39,105 nt of DNA from Prevotellaceae bacterium UBA4361 (GCA_002393575.1 DGSN01000043.1:1-39105); one strand, 5' to 3'; shown: positions 31,198-39,105, counted from the stretch's first letter. Notes: generated by a model from the sequence alone, not told the origin. Numbers and translations are program-made.

Positions 31198-31542
31198 ATG
31201 TATACATTAACTATTGTACTTATTCTTTTGGCATCAGTATTGATGGTCGGAATCGTTCTCATTCAGGAGAGCAAAGGCGGAGGCTTGGCATCAGGCTTCT
31301 CTGCATCAAATCAGATTATGGGTGTTCGCAAGACAACGGACTTCCTTGAGAAAGCTACTTGGGGACTCGCTATTGCAATGGTGGTATTGAGTGTTGTTTC
31401 AAATGCTTTCATCACCAAGACAACTGTTGAGGAGAATCCTCTCATTGAGCAGAGTGCTCCTGCACAGACTGATGCTCAGAACGTTCCTTCTTTCCCTGCT
31501 GCTGGCACAACTGAAGCACCTGCTGAAACACCAGCAAAATAA
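31198..31542 (+). CDS. secG: Protein translocase subunit SecG
   Basis: A 114-residue inner-membrane protein that assists SecYE. Two membrane helices (LTIVLILLASVLMVGIVLIQ and LAIAMVVLSVVSNAFI) flank the SecG loop ESKGGGLASGFSASNQIMGVR. The C-terminus is a Pro/Ala-rich tail of about 35 residues, common in Bacteroidetes SecG. It is the last gene of the mltG run and ends at a strong terminator. Confidence 0.95.
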   Translation: MYTLTIVLILLASVLMVGIVLIQESKGGGLASGFSASNQIMGVRKTTDFLEKATWGLAIAMVVLSVVSNAFITKTTVEENPLIEQSAPAQTDAQNVPSFPAAGTTEAPAETPAK

Positions 31543-31591
31543 GCGAAAGTTTTTCATTTCCCTCTGCGAATACATTTATTCCTCATATTAC

Positions 31592-31630
31592 AAAAAACTG
31601 CCAACGCTGTCGCGCTGGCAGTTTTTTATT
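31592..31630 (+). terminator. Terminator of the mltG-secG operon
   Basis: AAAAAACTGCCA and TGGCAGTTTTTT form a 12-base stem around a GC-rich loop and end in a T-run; near perfect. Confidence 0.92.
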
Positions 31631-31681
31631 TTATGTTTTTCTCCTAAAGAAATAGGCTAAATGTACTAAATTTTTATCCGT

Positions 31682-31780
31682 CACCCGCTTCGGGGTTCCG
31701 TGCTTTGCGTATGCTTAGCAGGGGTTCCTTGCTTGGCACTCCACCGCCTGCCTGTGTTCTTTCATGCCTTCGGCATTTTT
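31682..31780. repeat. Composite GC-rich repeat (REP/RAYT-like)
   Basis: A GC-rich block contains two direct copies of GGGGTTCC (31693 and 31721), TTGGCACTCCACCGCCTGCC, and a hairpin ATGCCTTCGGCAT with a TTCG loop. I associate such blocks with REP elements mobilised by Y1 transposases in Bacteroidetes, but no transposase is nearby. The 315-base gap 31543-31857 otherwise holds only the secG terminator and a TTTTCAC heptamer tract at 31837-31857. Confidence 0.5.
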
Positions 31781-31857
31781 AGCGGACACCAATATTTTAA
31801 AATTTTGCTGATTTTGCCGATTTCTTTAGGAGACTTTTTTCACTTTTCACTTTCAAC

Positions 31858-34662
31858 TTATTCCAAACCGATGTAGAAGAGGTTGCAGGTGTTGGCCTTC
31901 GTCAGTTCGTGTTTTCCTGCTGGAAGAGAAACAGTGATAGGAGAGCCTGCGTTGCCCGTATATTTCGCTCCATCTATTTTGATGGAAGGCTCTTCGGAAG
32001 AAGCGAAATAGAGGCTGAGGGTGAAATCTGCACTGGTCTCAAACTGGATGCTGGTGGAGGATTCCATCTTGAGGCACGTGTTGTAGGTGACACCGTTCAC
32101 AGTGGCTGTTCCCTTCGAGTTAGAACCATTGCCGTTCACGATGAAGGAAGCGTTGGATGGAGTGCCGTCCTTGGCGAAGACACAATAAGTAGGAGCAGAA
32201 ATCACACCACCTCCGATTGGGTTCTCAGGATTATCGGGGTTGTCAGGATTGTCATCACCTCCACCGATTTCGTCTTGTCCGAAGATGCCGACGAGAGACG
32301 ACTTGTAGGAATCGAGTTTCTGCCCCAATTCTGGAATCACATCATAGTTCGTGTCTTCCGACTTGTTGAAGGTGAATGTCAAGTCACCGTGATTGAGACG
32401 ACCAGCACCATAATAGCTTGTCACTTGCGATGGCACATCTACTGTTGCGTCTGGCGTATAATCGTACATGACAGAAGCATCGGTGTCGAAATTGTTGTAG
32501 GCATTTGAACCCGAAAGGGTTACGATGCTCGTAGGAACTTGCTCGTTTCGGGCAGAAGCTTGATAGAAGTCGAAGCTCTTGTTGTTTGATGCGTAGGTGA
32601 TAGGGGTGTAGTTGCTGCTGGAGCCTTTCTCTGTGAACAGGCTTCCGTATTCCTTAATCATACCGCCTTCTTCGCCTGAGAATGTTCCGCTACCCTTGGC
32701 ATCTGTGCCCTGGAGAGAAATCATGATTGGGTCCTTCGTGGCGCGGAAGTAGTTGTTCTCCGAGAACACGCTGGCACCCGATGTTGCTCCAATTCCGTAT
32801 TTCGAGCAGCCGTCGTAGTAGTTGTTCCAAATGTGAACACTCATGGTGCGAACGCGGGCATGGCGTGAGTCGCTGTGGTCGAACCAGTTGTGGTGGTAGG
32901 TGATGTAATTTGGACCACTTTCGTCCTTCATGCCACACATCGACGACTTACCCGTGTCCCAGAAGTGGCAGTTGTCGATGGTAACATATTTGGAATTGGA
33001 CTTCACGTCGATAGAGCCGTCACCCTTCGCATGGTCGCCACTGCCTTGCTTGCCGTAGAACACATCGATGTGGTGAATCCAAATGTTGGAGTTGTCGGTG
33101 TCGAGCGAGATGCCGTCGTCCATTTGGCGCATAATGCCCAAGTTGCGGAATTCCACGCTCTTGCTGTTTCGTACCAAGAAACCAAATCCACGAATCGTTG
33201 CGTCTTCACCAATGCCTTCGATGGTGATGTTCATTTCGCTGTCAGCCGACCTGCCTTTCACCTGAATGCCCTCTTCGGAACTTTCAAATTTGTCTGTGTC
33301 ACCATTGCTGATTGTTCCGATGACGCGCACATCGAGCGGTACAGTGACGTTGCCTTTCTGATAAGCATTGATGATGGCTTGAATGCCAGTGAATGTGCCA
33401 CTGTTGAGCTTGGCAGTGACCGTCTTGGCATTGGCTTTCGTAACATAAACAACCACGGCGTTCGACTTGAGCGAACCATCATCGTTGTAGGCTCCAATGT
33501 TGGAGTAGTTCTTATGGGCAAAGCCGATGCGCTGGTAGTTTTTCACCGTGATGGAACTTGCTTCGTTGGCTTGGGCAGTAAGTTCTTCATTGTTCACGAT
33601 TGGTACAACTCTCAGAGCGTAGTCGCTGGCTGCTACCAGTCCCACTGCATCAGCACGTCCGTAAGTGCCGTAGTTTCTCACGAGTTGAGCATCCAGCTTC
33701 GTCCAGTTGGCATATTTTCCACCTTTTATATATACAGCATAGTTGCTCACGCCTTCCTGCACCTGCCATTCCACGTAAGCCGATTCGAGCCAGCCCTTCG
33801 ATTCGTTGATGAACACTTTGCCTTCGGCGTTGGTGAATTCAGCATCCTCGCCTTGTTCCGACTTCTTGGCAAAGGAGATGTTGCTCACGCTACCCTTGTA
33901 GCTGTCGTTGGTGCTGGCATTGAAAGGTTTCACGGTGACGTTCTCCCCTTCGATGTCGATGCTTTGGAGTGCAGCCGTGTTGTAGTATTTCACGTCGCCA
34001 TTCTTCAGCGAGAGGTATGCTTGGTTCACGCCCAAGTTCATAGGAACCGCATTCACGGTCACGTCCTTGTCGGGGTCGGGTTCTTGAGGAGTGTTGCCGC
34101 CTTCGCTCACTGCGATGCTATAGACGTAGAGCCCGCCTGTGGAAGTGAGGGTGATGTCGCCATTCGATGTGACGGTTCCCACGTTGGTCACTTGGTCCAC
34201 GGAAGTGTCGTTGAACGAACCCGAAACAGGTGTGATGTTCTGCACGTTGATGCCACGAGCCGTTGAAGTGCTCGATGATTTGCATATCACCGTCACCGTT
34301 TGTCCTTCTTTCAGATTGGCGATGCGAACATCCACCTTTCCGTTGAGGTTGAGGCATCCTTTCTTGCCATCGATGCGAACCACGCCATCGGCTTGTGTCT
34401 TGCCCGATGCAATGGCTGGAGCCGTGAAGTAAAGTCCCTGTGTGAAGCTCCATGCACTGCCATTAGCCATGAGCTGTTCGTTGTTGAGTGCTTGCTGATA
34501 GCTGTAGCGGTTGTTGGTTTCATCCAAGTACCAAAGCGTGTTGTCACTACCCAACTGTGAGAAAGCGTCGCTACTTCCCACTTGCGAGAAGTCCCATGTT
34601 TGAGCCTGTGAGCTGAATGCCACTACGGACAGTAATGCAGCGAGAATATGTATTCGTTTCAT
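31858..34662 (-). CDS. Secreted pectate lyase (PL1) with accessory beta domains
   Basis: A 934-residue secreted enzyme that breaks polygalacturonate by beta-elimination. A signal peptide (...AFSSQA) precedes a carbohydrate-binding-like domain (about 22-190), then a beta-rich linker and Ig-like section. The PL1 right-handed beta-helix spans about 420-770: IWIHHIDVFYGKQ, GDGSIDVK, NCHFWDT and NWFDHSDSRHARVR (about residue 600), whose His and Arg fit the PL1 catalytic strand. NNYYDGCSKYGIGA follows. The C-terminal 110 residues form a further beta domain with no sorting tail. The gene lies 11 bases after the small sorting-tail protein gene and is probably cotranscribed with it. Confidence 0.9.
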   Translation of the reverse strand: MKRIHILAALLSVVAFSSQAQTWDFSQVGSSDAFSQLGSDNTLWYLDETNNRYSYQQALNNEQLMANGSAWSFTQGLYFTAPAIASGKTQADGVVRIDGKKGCLNLNGKVDVRIANLKEGQTVTVICKSSSTSTARGINVQNITPVSGSFNDTSVDQVTNVGTVTSNGDITLTSTGGLYVYSIAVSEGGNTPQEPDPDKDVTVNAVPMNLGVNQAYLSLKNGDVKYYNTAALQSIDIEGENVTVKPFNASTNDSYKGSVSNISFAKKSEQGEDAEFTNAEGKVFINESKGWLESAYVEWQVQEGVSNYAVYIKGGKYANWTKLDAQLVRNYGTYGRADAVGLVAASDYALRVVPIVNNEELTAQANEASSITVKNYQRIGFAHKNYSNIGAYNDDGSLKSNAVVVYVTKANAKTVTAKLNSGTFTGIQAIINAYQKGNVTVPLDVRVIGTISNGDTDKFESSEEGIQVKGRSADSEMNITIEGIGEDATIRGFGFLVRNSKSVEFRNLGIMRQMDDGISLDTDNSNIWIHHIDVFYGKQGSGDHAKGDGSIDVKSNSKYVTIDNCHFWDTGKSSMCGMKDESGPNYITYHHNWFDHSDSRHARVRTMSVHIWNNYYDGCSKYGIGATSGASVFSENNYFRATKDPIMISLQGTDAKGSGTFSGEEGGMIKEYGSLFTEKGSSSNYTPITYASNNKSFDFYQASARNEQVPTSIVTLSGSNAYNNFDTDASVMYDYTPDATVDVPSQVTSYYGAGRLNHGDLTFTFNKSEDTNYDVIPELGQKLDSYKSSLVGIFGQDEIGGGDDNPDNPDNPENPIGGGVISAPTYCVFAKDGTPSNASFIVNGNGSNSKGTATVNGVTYNTCLKMESSTSIQFETSADFTLSLYFASSEEPSIKIDGAKYTGNAGSPITVSLPAGKHELTKANTCNLFYIGLE

Positions 34663-34673
34663 AATGGTCCTAT

Positions 34674-35135
34674 CTATTTGGTTTTCTGAAATTTAACTAT
34701 TTGAGTACCCACTTTCAGGATGTAAGTCCCCACAGGGAGTTGTGACACATTGAGAGTGGTGGATTCGCCAGTGCTTTGAGCAGCCATCATGCGCTGTCCG
34801 TTGGCGTTGAAGATGGTGAGTTTCGTTCCTGGCTGCACGTTGCCGATGCTGAGTTGTCCGTTCACCACGCCACGGAAGATGAAGGCGTTGCCCTGAAGCG
34901 TGCTGATGCTTTCTGTATCCGAAGCAGTGAAGGCAATCGACACGTTGTCCATGTCGGCAGTTTGGGTGAATCCGTCGCTGAAATGCAGAACCACTTGGTC
35001 CTTGTCGAACGTGATTTGTACTACAGTTTTATCCGCCGCCTGTCCGTTGATGGTGACGGTTTGCTGCGTTTGTGCCCACGATGGAGCAGACAGACAGATA
35101 AGGAACAATAGGGAAATGAATAATCGTTTTTTCAT
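34674..35135 (-). CDS. Small secreted protein ending in a T9SS-type sorting domain
   Basis: A 153-residue exported protein. Residues 1-21 are a signal peptide (...APSWAQ). Residues about 22-70 contain a short beta-region (FDKDQVVLHFSDGFTQTA), while 80-153 carry a Por-secretion-type tail: LTIFNANGQRM, then LNVSQLPVGTYILKVGTQIV and KFQK. The body is little more than the tail, so it may serve as an anchor or chaperone partner for the pectate lyase. A -7 element TAAATTTGC lies upstream at 35177. Confidence 0.7.
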   Translation of the reverse strand: MKKRLFISLLFLICLSAPSWAQTQQTVTINGQAADKTVVQITFDKDQVVLHFSDGFTQTADMDNVSIAFTASDTESISTLQGNAFIFRGVVNGQLSIGNVQPGTKLTIFNANGQRMMAAQSTGESTTLNVSQLPVGTYILKVGTQIVKFQKTK

Positions 35136-35176
35136 ATTGTTGGATAGTTAAAGATTGATAGTTCACACAATTCGTT

Positions 35177-35185
35177 GCAAATTTA
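35177..35185 (-). promoter_or_regulatory. -7 promoter element of the pectate lyase operon
   Basis: The minus strand reads TAAATTTGC, about 40 bases before the ATG at 35135. No -33 box lies 19 bases away. Confidence 0.5.
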
Positions 35186-35290
35186 ACGCAAAAAATTGAT
35201 ATATGCTGATTGATGCATAGATTATTTGTTTCCAACAAATAAAAAGACACAACAGGGCGTCACTGTAAACAGGAGTGCGGAAAAGAAAAA

Positions 35291-35460
35291 ACTATGATGG
35301 GACGCGGCTCATACTATGATGGGACGCGGATAGAAAAACAATGGGGACGTACTCATTCGCGATTGGGGACTCACGCGTTCGCGACTGGGGATTCACTTGA
35401 ACGCGATTGGGGATTTACTTGAGTTTGTCCCCAGTGAAATTATTGTAAATCCCCAGTCTT
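35291..35460. repeat. Degenerate array with ~22-bp period (eight units), overlapping a gene end
   Basis: Units start near 35291, 35313, 35336, 35358, 35380, 35402, 35424 and 35446. The first two are ACTATGATGGGACGCGG. Units 3 to 6 are variants of CGCGATTGGGGATTTAC or AATGGGGACG, and the last two carry the inverted word CCCCAGT. All spacings are 22 except one of 23. GGGGATTTAC (35409-35418) and GTAAATCCCC (35445-35454) form a 10-base perfect stem. The array runs into the last codons of the HAD gene, supplying its TGDLQ end. It is related to the array at 15246-15377. Confidence 0.75.
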
Positions 35461-36102
35461 GATGTGAAGAAGGATTTCTTTGGGGAAATCGACGATGATA
35501 GAGGCTCCTGATGCTTCGAGGAAACTGCGGTCGCGAAATCCCCAAGCGACTGATATGCAAGGGATTCCCGCATTCTTCGCTGTTTCCACATCCACTTCGC
35601 TATCTCCCACGTAGATACATTCCTGCGGAGTGGACCCCAACTGCGTCATGGCATGAAGAACCATGTCGGGATGGGGTTTCCGACGGATTTTGGGCTGCTG
35701 TTCACCGATGGCAAGGTCGATGAGCGATGGGAAGAAGGATTTGTGAAGCTCTTGAACAACGGCATTGGGTTTGTTGCTGACAATGGCTGTCTTCATTCCG
35801 AGTGCCTTGCATTGCTGGAGTAGTGAAGGAATGCCTGTGTAGGGTTTCGTGGAGTCGATGCTATGAATAAGATAATGCTTGCGAAATTCGGAAAAGACTT
35901 TTTCTTCTAATTCGGTGGGGCAGTCGGAAGGCAGTGATTGATGAATCAAGACTCTTGCACCATTGCCGAGGAATTGTCTTACTTCCGCCTTGCTTCGCAG
36001 AGGCAGAGAAAAGTAGGCAAGCGCATGATTTACGCTTGCCCAGAGGTCGTCGAGGGTATCGAGTAGGGTACCATCGAGGTCGAATATCAATGTGGAAACC
36101 AT
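35440..36102 (-). CDS. HAD-family phosphatase (phosphoglycolate phosphatase-like)
   Basis: A 220-residue cytoplasmic HAD hydrolase. MVSTLIFDLDGTLLDTLDDL is motif I, with the nucleophile Asp. AIVSNKPNAVVQ is motif II, KPHPDMVLHAM motif III, and YVGDSEVDVETAKNAGIPCI motif IV. This fits the Gph/YcjU type, which removes phosphate from phosphoglycolate or sugar phosphates. The start at 36102 was chosen over one at 36183 because the extra 27 residues are coded by a CGTGAAG heptamer array. The last five codons overlap the 22-bp array, so its C-terminus seems to have been rewritten by the repeat. Confidence 0.88.
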   Translation of the reverse strand: MVSTLIFDLDGTLLDTLDDLWASVNHALAYFSLPLRSKAEVRQFLGNGARVLIHQSLPSDCPTELEEKVFSEFRKHYLIHSIDSTKPYTGIPSLLQQCKALGMKTAIVSNKPNAVVQELHKSFFPSLIDLAIGEQQPKIRRKPHPDMVLHAMTQLGSTPQECIYVGDSEVDVETAKNAGIPCISVAWGFRDRSFLEASGASIIVDFPKEILLHIKTGDLQ

Positions 36103-36115
36103 TGGAGTGAAATAA

Positions 36116-36220
36116 CGTGAAGCGTGGAGCGTGGAACGTGAAGCGTGAAGAGGTGAGCGTGAAGCGATTTTGCCGGATGGCATTTTTCACTTTTCACTTT
36201 TCACTTTTCACTTTTCACTC
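36116..36220. repeat. Composite heptamer array (CGTGAAG then TTTTCAC)
   Basis: CGTGAAG/CGTGGAG/CGTGGAA units (36116-36171) are followed by GCCGGATGGCATTT and five TTTTCAC units up to the GH43 stop codon. It shares this order with 1147-1199, showing a dispersed composite. Confidence 0.75.
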
Positions 36221-38188
36221 TTATTTCTTCTTTCCCTTTACTTTCAGTGGTTCTGGCCCATTGAGAGTAGGGGTGACAGGATTGATTTTTCCATCCTTTG
36301 AGAAGGTGAGCTTGTCGATGCAGACTTCGCGGTGAGTGCCTGGACTCATGGAACGCTCGATGTAGTTCTTGTTGATGCGATGATACACGATGTACCATTG
36401 GTCTTTGCCTGGAATCTGAAGGATGGAGTTGTGTGCAGTTCCATATATCTTGTTTTCAGGCACTTGCTGAAGGATAATTGGTTCCTTTGCCACTTCGATA
36501 GGTCCGAGTGGCGACTTGGATGTGCCGTAGCAAACGTGGTAGTTTGGACTGCCAGTGTCGTCAACAGACCAAAGGAAATAGTAGATGCCCTTGCGGTAGA
36601 ACACGTATGGAGCCTCACGATAGGCGTAGGTTTGGAGTGTGCCGCCCTTTGGTGTGAGAACAACGGTAGTGCCAGGCTTGAGGCTGGTCATGTCATCGTT
36701 GAGTTCTGCTCCAGCCATGTAGCCGTTGCCCCAATAGATGTAGTGCTTGCCCGACTTAGGGTCGGTGAACACATCAACGTCGATTTGCTGTCCACCACGT
36801 ACACCTTCAGGAAGGTCGCTGATGATTGGTTTGCCGAAATCAACGAAAGGACCAACAGGGTTGTCTGCTATTGCCACACCAATCTCCTTGCGACGACCTG
36901 CGTCGGCACTGAAATAGAAATAGTATTTGTAGCTGCCATCCTTCTGCTTCACTTCCTCGATGGCTGGTGCCCAGGCATTGCCCTTAGCCCATGCCACTTG
37001 GTCACTCTTCACATCGAGCATCGTGCCTTCGTCCTTCCAATTGATGAGGTCGGACGAAGAGAACACGTTGAACTTATATCCGCCCCAACCTGGATAGCCG
37101 TCGGTGGTGGAGTAGATGTAGTATTTCTTGGTCTGGTGGGAATAGAGCACTTCGGGGTCGGCATGGAAAGCAGGTAGGATTGGCTGCTTGTAGTTGCCGT
37201 ATTCCTTGAGCAAGCGGTCTTTCTCTGCCTGTGTGATAGGGATGATGGTGCCATGACGAGGGGTGAACATTCCTTCGGTCTTGGTGTTTTGCACCACTTC
37301 GAAGGTCTTGAGGTCGGAGCTCTTACAGAACTGATAATGTCCGTTGCCGTAGCAGTCGTACATCACAATCCAAGAGGTACCGTCGATGGTTTGGCAAACG
37401 CCTACACCTTCCACGGCTTCTTTTGTCTGATCCACATGCCCGTCGATTTTTGTCCATTGGCTACCGTTGCGCTGTCCTCTTTCGGCAGTGAGTTGCTTGG
37501 CGGTGGCTTGGTAGATGCCTCTGCCCGACTCACTCTTATAGAAAAGGTGGTAGAGCTGGTCGGCTGGATTGAAAACGATGTCGCCATCGATGGTGGCTGC
37601 ACCATTATCGAAGAGGAATTGTGGTTCGCCGATGAGGTCGGTGAAATCGTCGTTTACATAGGAATAGTAGATGCGGTCGAATGAGTTAGGGTCGTCGGTG
37701 CGGAGGGAATAGAACACCATGTAACGCTTCGCTTGATGGTCGTAGATGGTTTCTGGTGCCCACACACGGATGACATTGCGCCATGTCTTTGGGTACTTGG
37801 TTGGGAAATGCACGGTGGAGTGAGTCCAGTGGATGAGGTCAGTAGATTTCATAAGAACCATACCTCGATTGGAACTCCAGCCCAGGCTTGACTTCATGTC
37901 GGTGACTACCATGTAGAAGGTCTTTCCGTCTTCTCCTCGAAGGATGTGAGGGTCGCGCACACAACCTGTGAGGGCGATGGTGTCGCTCTTGATGACGGGA
38001 GCCCCATGGTTGAGAGGGGTGTAGTTATAGCCATCGTCGCTAAGTGCATAGCAGATTTGCTCTTGCTCTGGGGCATTGCCCGTGAAATAAGTGAACAGGT
38101 AAGCCACTTTCGGTTCTGTGTTCTGTGCCTGAGCAGAGAGAGAAAGTGTGGCTGTCAGAAGGCATGATAGTAAGAGTGGATGTTTCAT
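36221..38188 (-). CDS. Secreted protein with two tandem GH43 beta-propellers
   Basis: A 655-residue secreted glycoside hydrolase. A signal peptide (...LSAQAQ) is followed by two GH43-like five-blade propellers. The first (about 27-320) has VRDPHILRGEDGKTFYMVV and WAPETIYD. The second (about 340-640) has FHADPEVLYSHQTKKYYIYS with the base Asp, then WAPAIEEV with the donor-type Glu region, and DVFTDPKSGKHYIYWGN. Family 43 enzymes remove arabinofuranose or xylose from arabinan and arabinoxylan. Which propeller is active cannot be decided by eye. There is no sorting tail; the end is Lys-rich (KVKGKKK). Confidence 0.88.
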   Translation of the reverse strand: MKHPLLLSCLLTATLSLSAQAQNTEPKVAYLFTYFTGNAPEQEQICYALSDDGYNYTPLNHGAPVIKSDTIALTGCVRDPHILRGEDGKTFYMVVTDMKSSLGWSSNRGMVLMKSTDLIHWTHSTVHFPTKYPKTWRNVIRVWAPETIYDHQAKRYMVFYSLRTDDPNSFDRIYYSYVNDDFTDLIGEPQFLFDNGAATIDGDIVFNPADQLYHLFYKSESGRGIYQATAKQLTAERGQRNGSQWTKIDGHVDQTKEAVEGVGVCQTIDGTSWIVMYDCYGNGHYQFCKSSDLKTFEVVQNTKTEGMFTPRHGTIIPITQAEKDRLLKEYGNYKQPILPAFHADPEVLYSHQTKKYYIYSTTDGYPGWGGYKFNVFSSSDLINWKDEGTMLDVKSDQVAWAKGNAWAPAIEEVKQKDGSYKYYFYFSADAGRRKEIGVAIADNPVGPFVDFGKPIISDLPEGVRGGQQIDVDVFTDPKSGKHYIYWGNGYMAGAELNDDMTSLKPGTTVVLTPKGGTLQTYAYREAPYVFYRKGIYYFLWSVDDTGSPNYHVCYGTSKSPLGPIEVAKEPIILQQVPENKIYGTAHNSILQIPGKDQWYIVYHRINKNYIERSMSPGTHREVCIDKLTFSKDGKINPVTPTLNGPEPLKVKGKKK

Positions 38189-38235
38189 ATTTAGTTAGTG
38201 TATTAGAGTTTGTCGAAATAAAAGGGGAGGGAGAG

Positions 38236-38270
38236 GAAGTGAAAAGTGAGAAGTGAAAAGTGAAAAATGA
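38236..38270. repeat. Heptamer array (GTGAAAA type)
   Basis: GAAGTGAAAAGTGAGAAGTGA-type units with a 7-base period sit between the PorT-family gene and the GH43 gene. Confidence 0.65.
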
Positions 38271-38283
38271 GCCGAAAGGAGGA

Positions 38284-39009
38284 CTATTTGATTTTGTCGT
38301 TCTTGGTTCGGCTGAGGTCGAAGAGGTAGTTGAGTTTGACGATGATGGCTGAATTGGCCGAACGGGAGAAGAAGCCTTTCTTCGAGGAATCGTATGTGTC
38401 GGAGAGTCCGTAATAATAACGCCCGTCGAGGATGAAATGCCCGATGACGGATGAGAACTCTAAACCAAGGCCAGCGGTGATGCCATATTCGAATTTCTTG
38501 TCGATGTCGTGGCTGTATTGATAGACCACGTTGTTCGGACGTTTCGATATGTCCCAGGCTCCTGCTCCTCCCTTCTGCTCGCTGGTGCCGATGGCAACGC
38601 CTATCTGAGGACCAACCTCGAACACAAACTTAAAGCCTCTGCGTTCGCGTCCCCAACCCATCTGCATGAGCAAGGGTATCTGAATGTAGTTGATGTTGTG
38701 CTGGTACTCGTTGAGGGAACCGTCTTCGATGAGTTCTTTCCATCCCATGTTGGCATAGTTCAGCTCCAGCTGTACGCCACAAATGGCAGTGAAATACTTT
38801 TCGCAAATGTAACGAAACGATACACCTGCCGTGGGTGCGCCTTTCCACTTCTGCTTGATGGATGGAGTGAAGTCAACGCGTGACAGGCTCCATCCCGCAT
38901 TGACACCCACCGAGAAGTCGCTTCGGTGTTCTCCCACTTGGGCCGAGGCGGATAGGATATGAAGAGTGAAGAGTGAAAAGAGAAAAATGTATTTTTTTAC
39001 TCTACTCAT
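38284..39009 (-). CDS. PorT-family outer-membrane beta-barrel protein
   Basis: A 241-residue outer-membrane protein of the PF13568 type. The signal peptide is MSRVKKYIFLFSLFTLHILS and onward to SAQ. It is followed by alternating strands (FSVGVNAGWSLSRVDFTP, AGVSFRYICEKYFTAICG, QLELNYANMGWKE and others), ending with FILDGRYYYGLSD and IIVKLNYLFDLS. Such barrels are found throughout Bacteroidetes; PorT itself takes part in type IX secretion, but many paralogues do not. The hydrophobic core of the signal peptide is coded by a heptamer repeat (38959-38988). Confidence 0.85.
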   Translation of the reverse strand: MSRVKKYIFLFSLFTLHILSASAQVGEHRSDFSVGVNAGWSLSRVDFTPSIKQKWKGAPTAGVSFRYICEKYFTAICGVQLELNYANMGWKELIEDGSLNEYQHNINYIQIPLLMQMGWGRERRGFKFVFEVGPQIGVAIGTSEQKGGAGAWDISKRPNNVVYQYSHDIDKKFEYGITAGLGLEFSSVIGHFILDGRYYYGLSDTYDSSKKGFFSRSANSAIIVKLNYLFDLSRTKNDKIK

Positions 39010-39105
39010 TTGTGGATGAGGTGTTTAGGTGTGTTCTATTAATTCTGTTTTTAGATTTCTACAATTAAATGACGTGTTCTTTTCGGTTGCTTTTTGTTTT
39101 ATTTG

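Noticed and set aside
32875..34266. 463-codon open frame antisense to the pectate lyase
   Set aside because: Cys/Val/His-rich shadow of a well-supported gene with no start signal or family motifs.
35291..35460. CRISPR-like array
   Set aside because: Same reasons: no spacers, diverged units, inverted units in phase, no cas genes.
36103..36183. N-terminal extension of the HAD phosphatase
   Set aside because: The additional codons are a CGTGAAG heptamer array; the family starts at MVSTLIFDLDGT.
1..39105. Polysaccharide utilisation locus
   Set aside because: Degradative genes are scattered and there is no SusC/SusD pair or hybrid regulator in the window.

Overview
The window comes from a Bacteroidetes chromosome, most likely Prevotella or a close relative (Prevotellaceae). 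Three things point there. Promoters have the Bacteroidetes form TTTG, about 19 bases, TAnnTTTG. The order rpmB-rpmG-DUF4295-ftsY-rimO is typical of the Bacteroidales. Secreted proteins end in Prevotella-type GxYI..GKK tails, and the secreted enzymes suit growth on plant cell walls. I saw no rRNA, tRNA, CRISPR array or intact transposase.

Layout. 1-5830 (all minus strand): a secreted class A-type acid phosphatase, a GH5 cellulase, an HD phosphohydrolase, and a FemAB/GNAT-like acyltransferase overlapping a FdtA-like sugar cupin. 5831-8110 (plus): a DUF4332 protein and the O-acetylhomoserine sulfhydrylase. 8160-16575 (minus): a housekeeping block with an HU-TM-LysM fusion, HU, RimO, FtsY, DUF4295, L33, L28, L27, L21, a two-repeat lipoprotein, a small winged-helix protein and uridine kinase. 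16736-20708 (plus): an S37 peptidase and ClpC. 20790-25850 (plus): an AT-rich accessory segment. It holds a structured RNA candidate, a broken alpha-CTD-like gene, then a compact cassette of HTH protein, two-helix membrane protein and a seven-zinc-ribbon protein with an embedded Vsr/DUF559-like nuclease. 25857-28886 (minus): an unknown protein and a DUF6055/DUF4859 dockerin protein. 29340-31542 (plus): mltG, a TPR protein and secG. 31858-39009 (minus): PL1 pectate lyase with a small sorting-tail protein, a HAD phosphatase, a tandem GH43 protein and a PorT-family beta-barrel.

How it fits together. The GH5, PL1, GH43, dockerin and phosphatase genes form a scattered secreted set for plant polysaccharide and phosphate use; there is no SusC/SusD pair here, so this is not a classical PUL. 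The middle block is translation, secretion and nucleoid housekeeping. The best candidate for an undescribed system is the 21625-25364 cassette, bounded by strong terminators on both sides and unlike its neighbours in base composition.

The intergenic DNA is unusual. Degenerate heptamer arrays occur at eight or more places, one of them inside a signal-peptide coding region. Two intergenic loci carry degenerate arrays with a strict 22-bp period and share a 13-bp word. Function calls rest on reading motifs by eye, without database searches.
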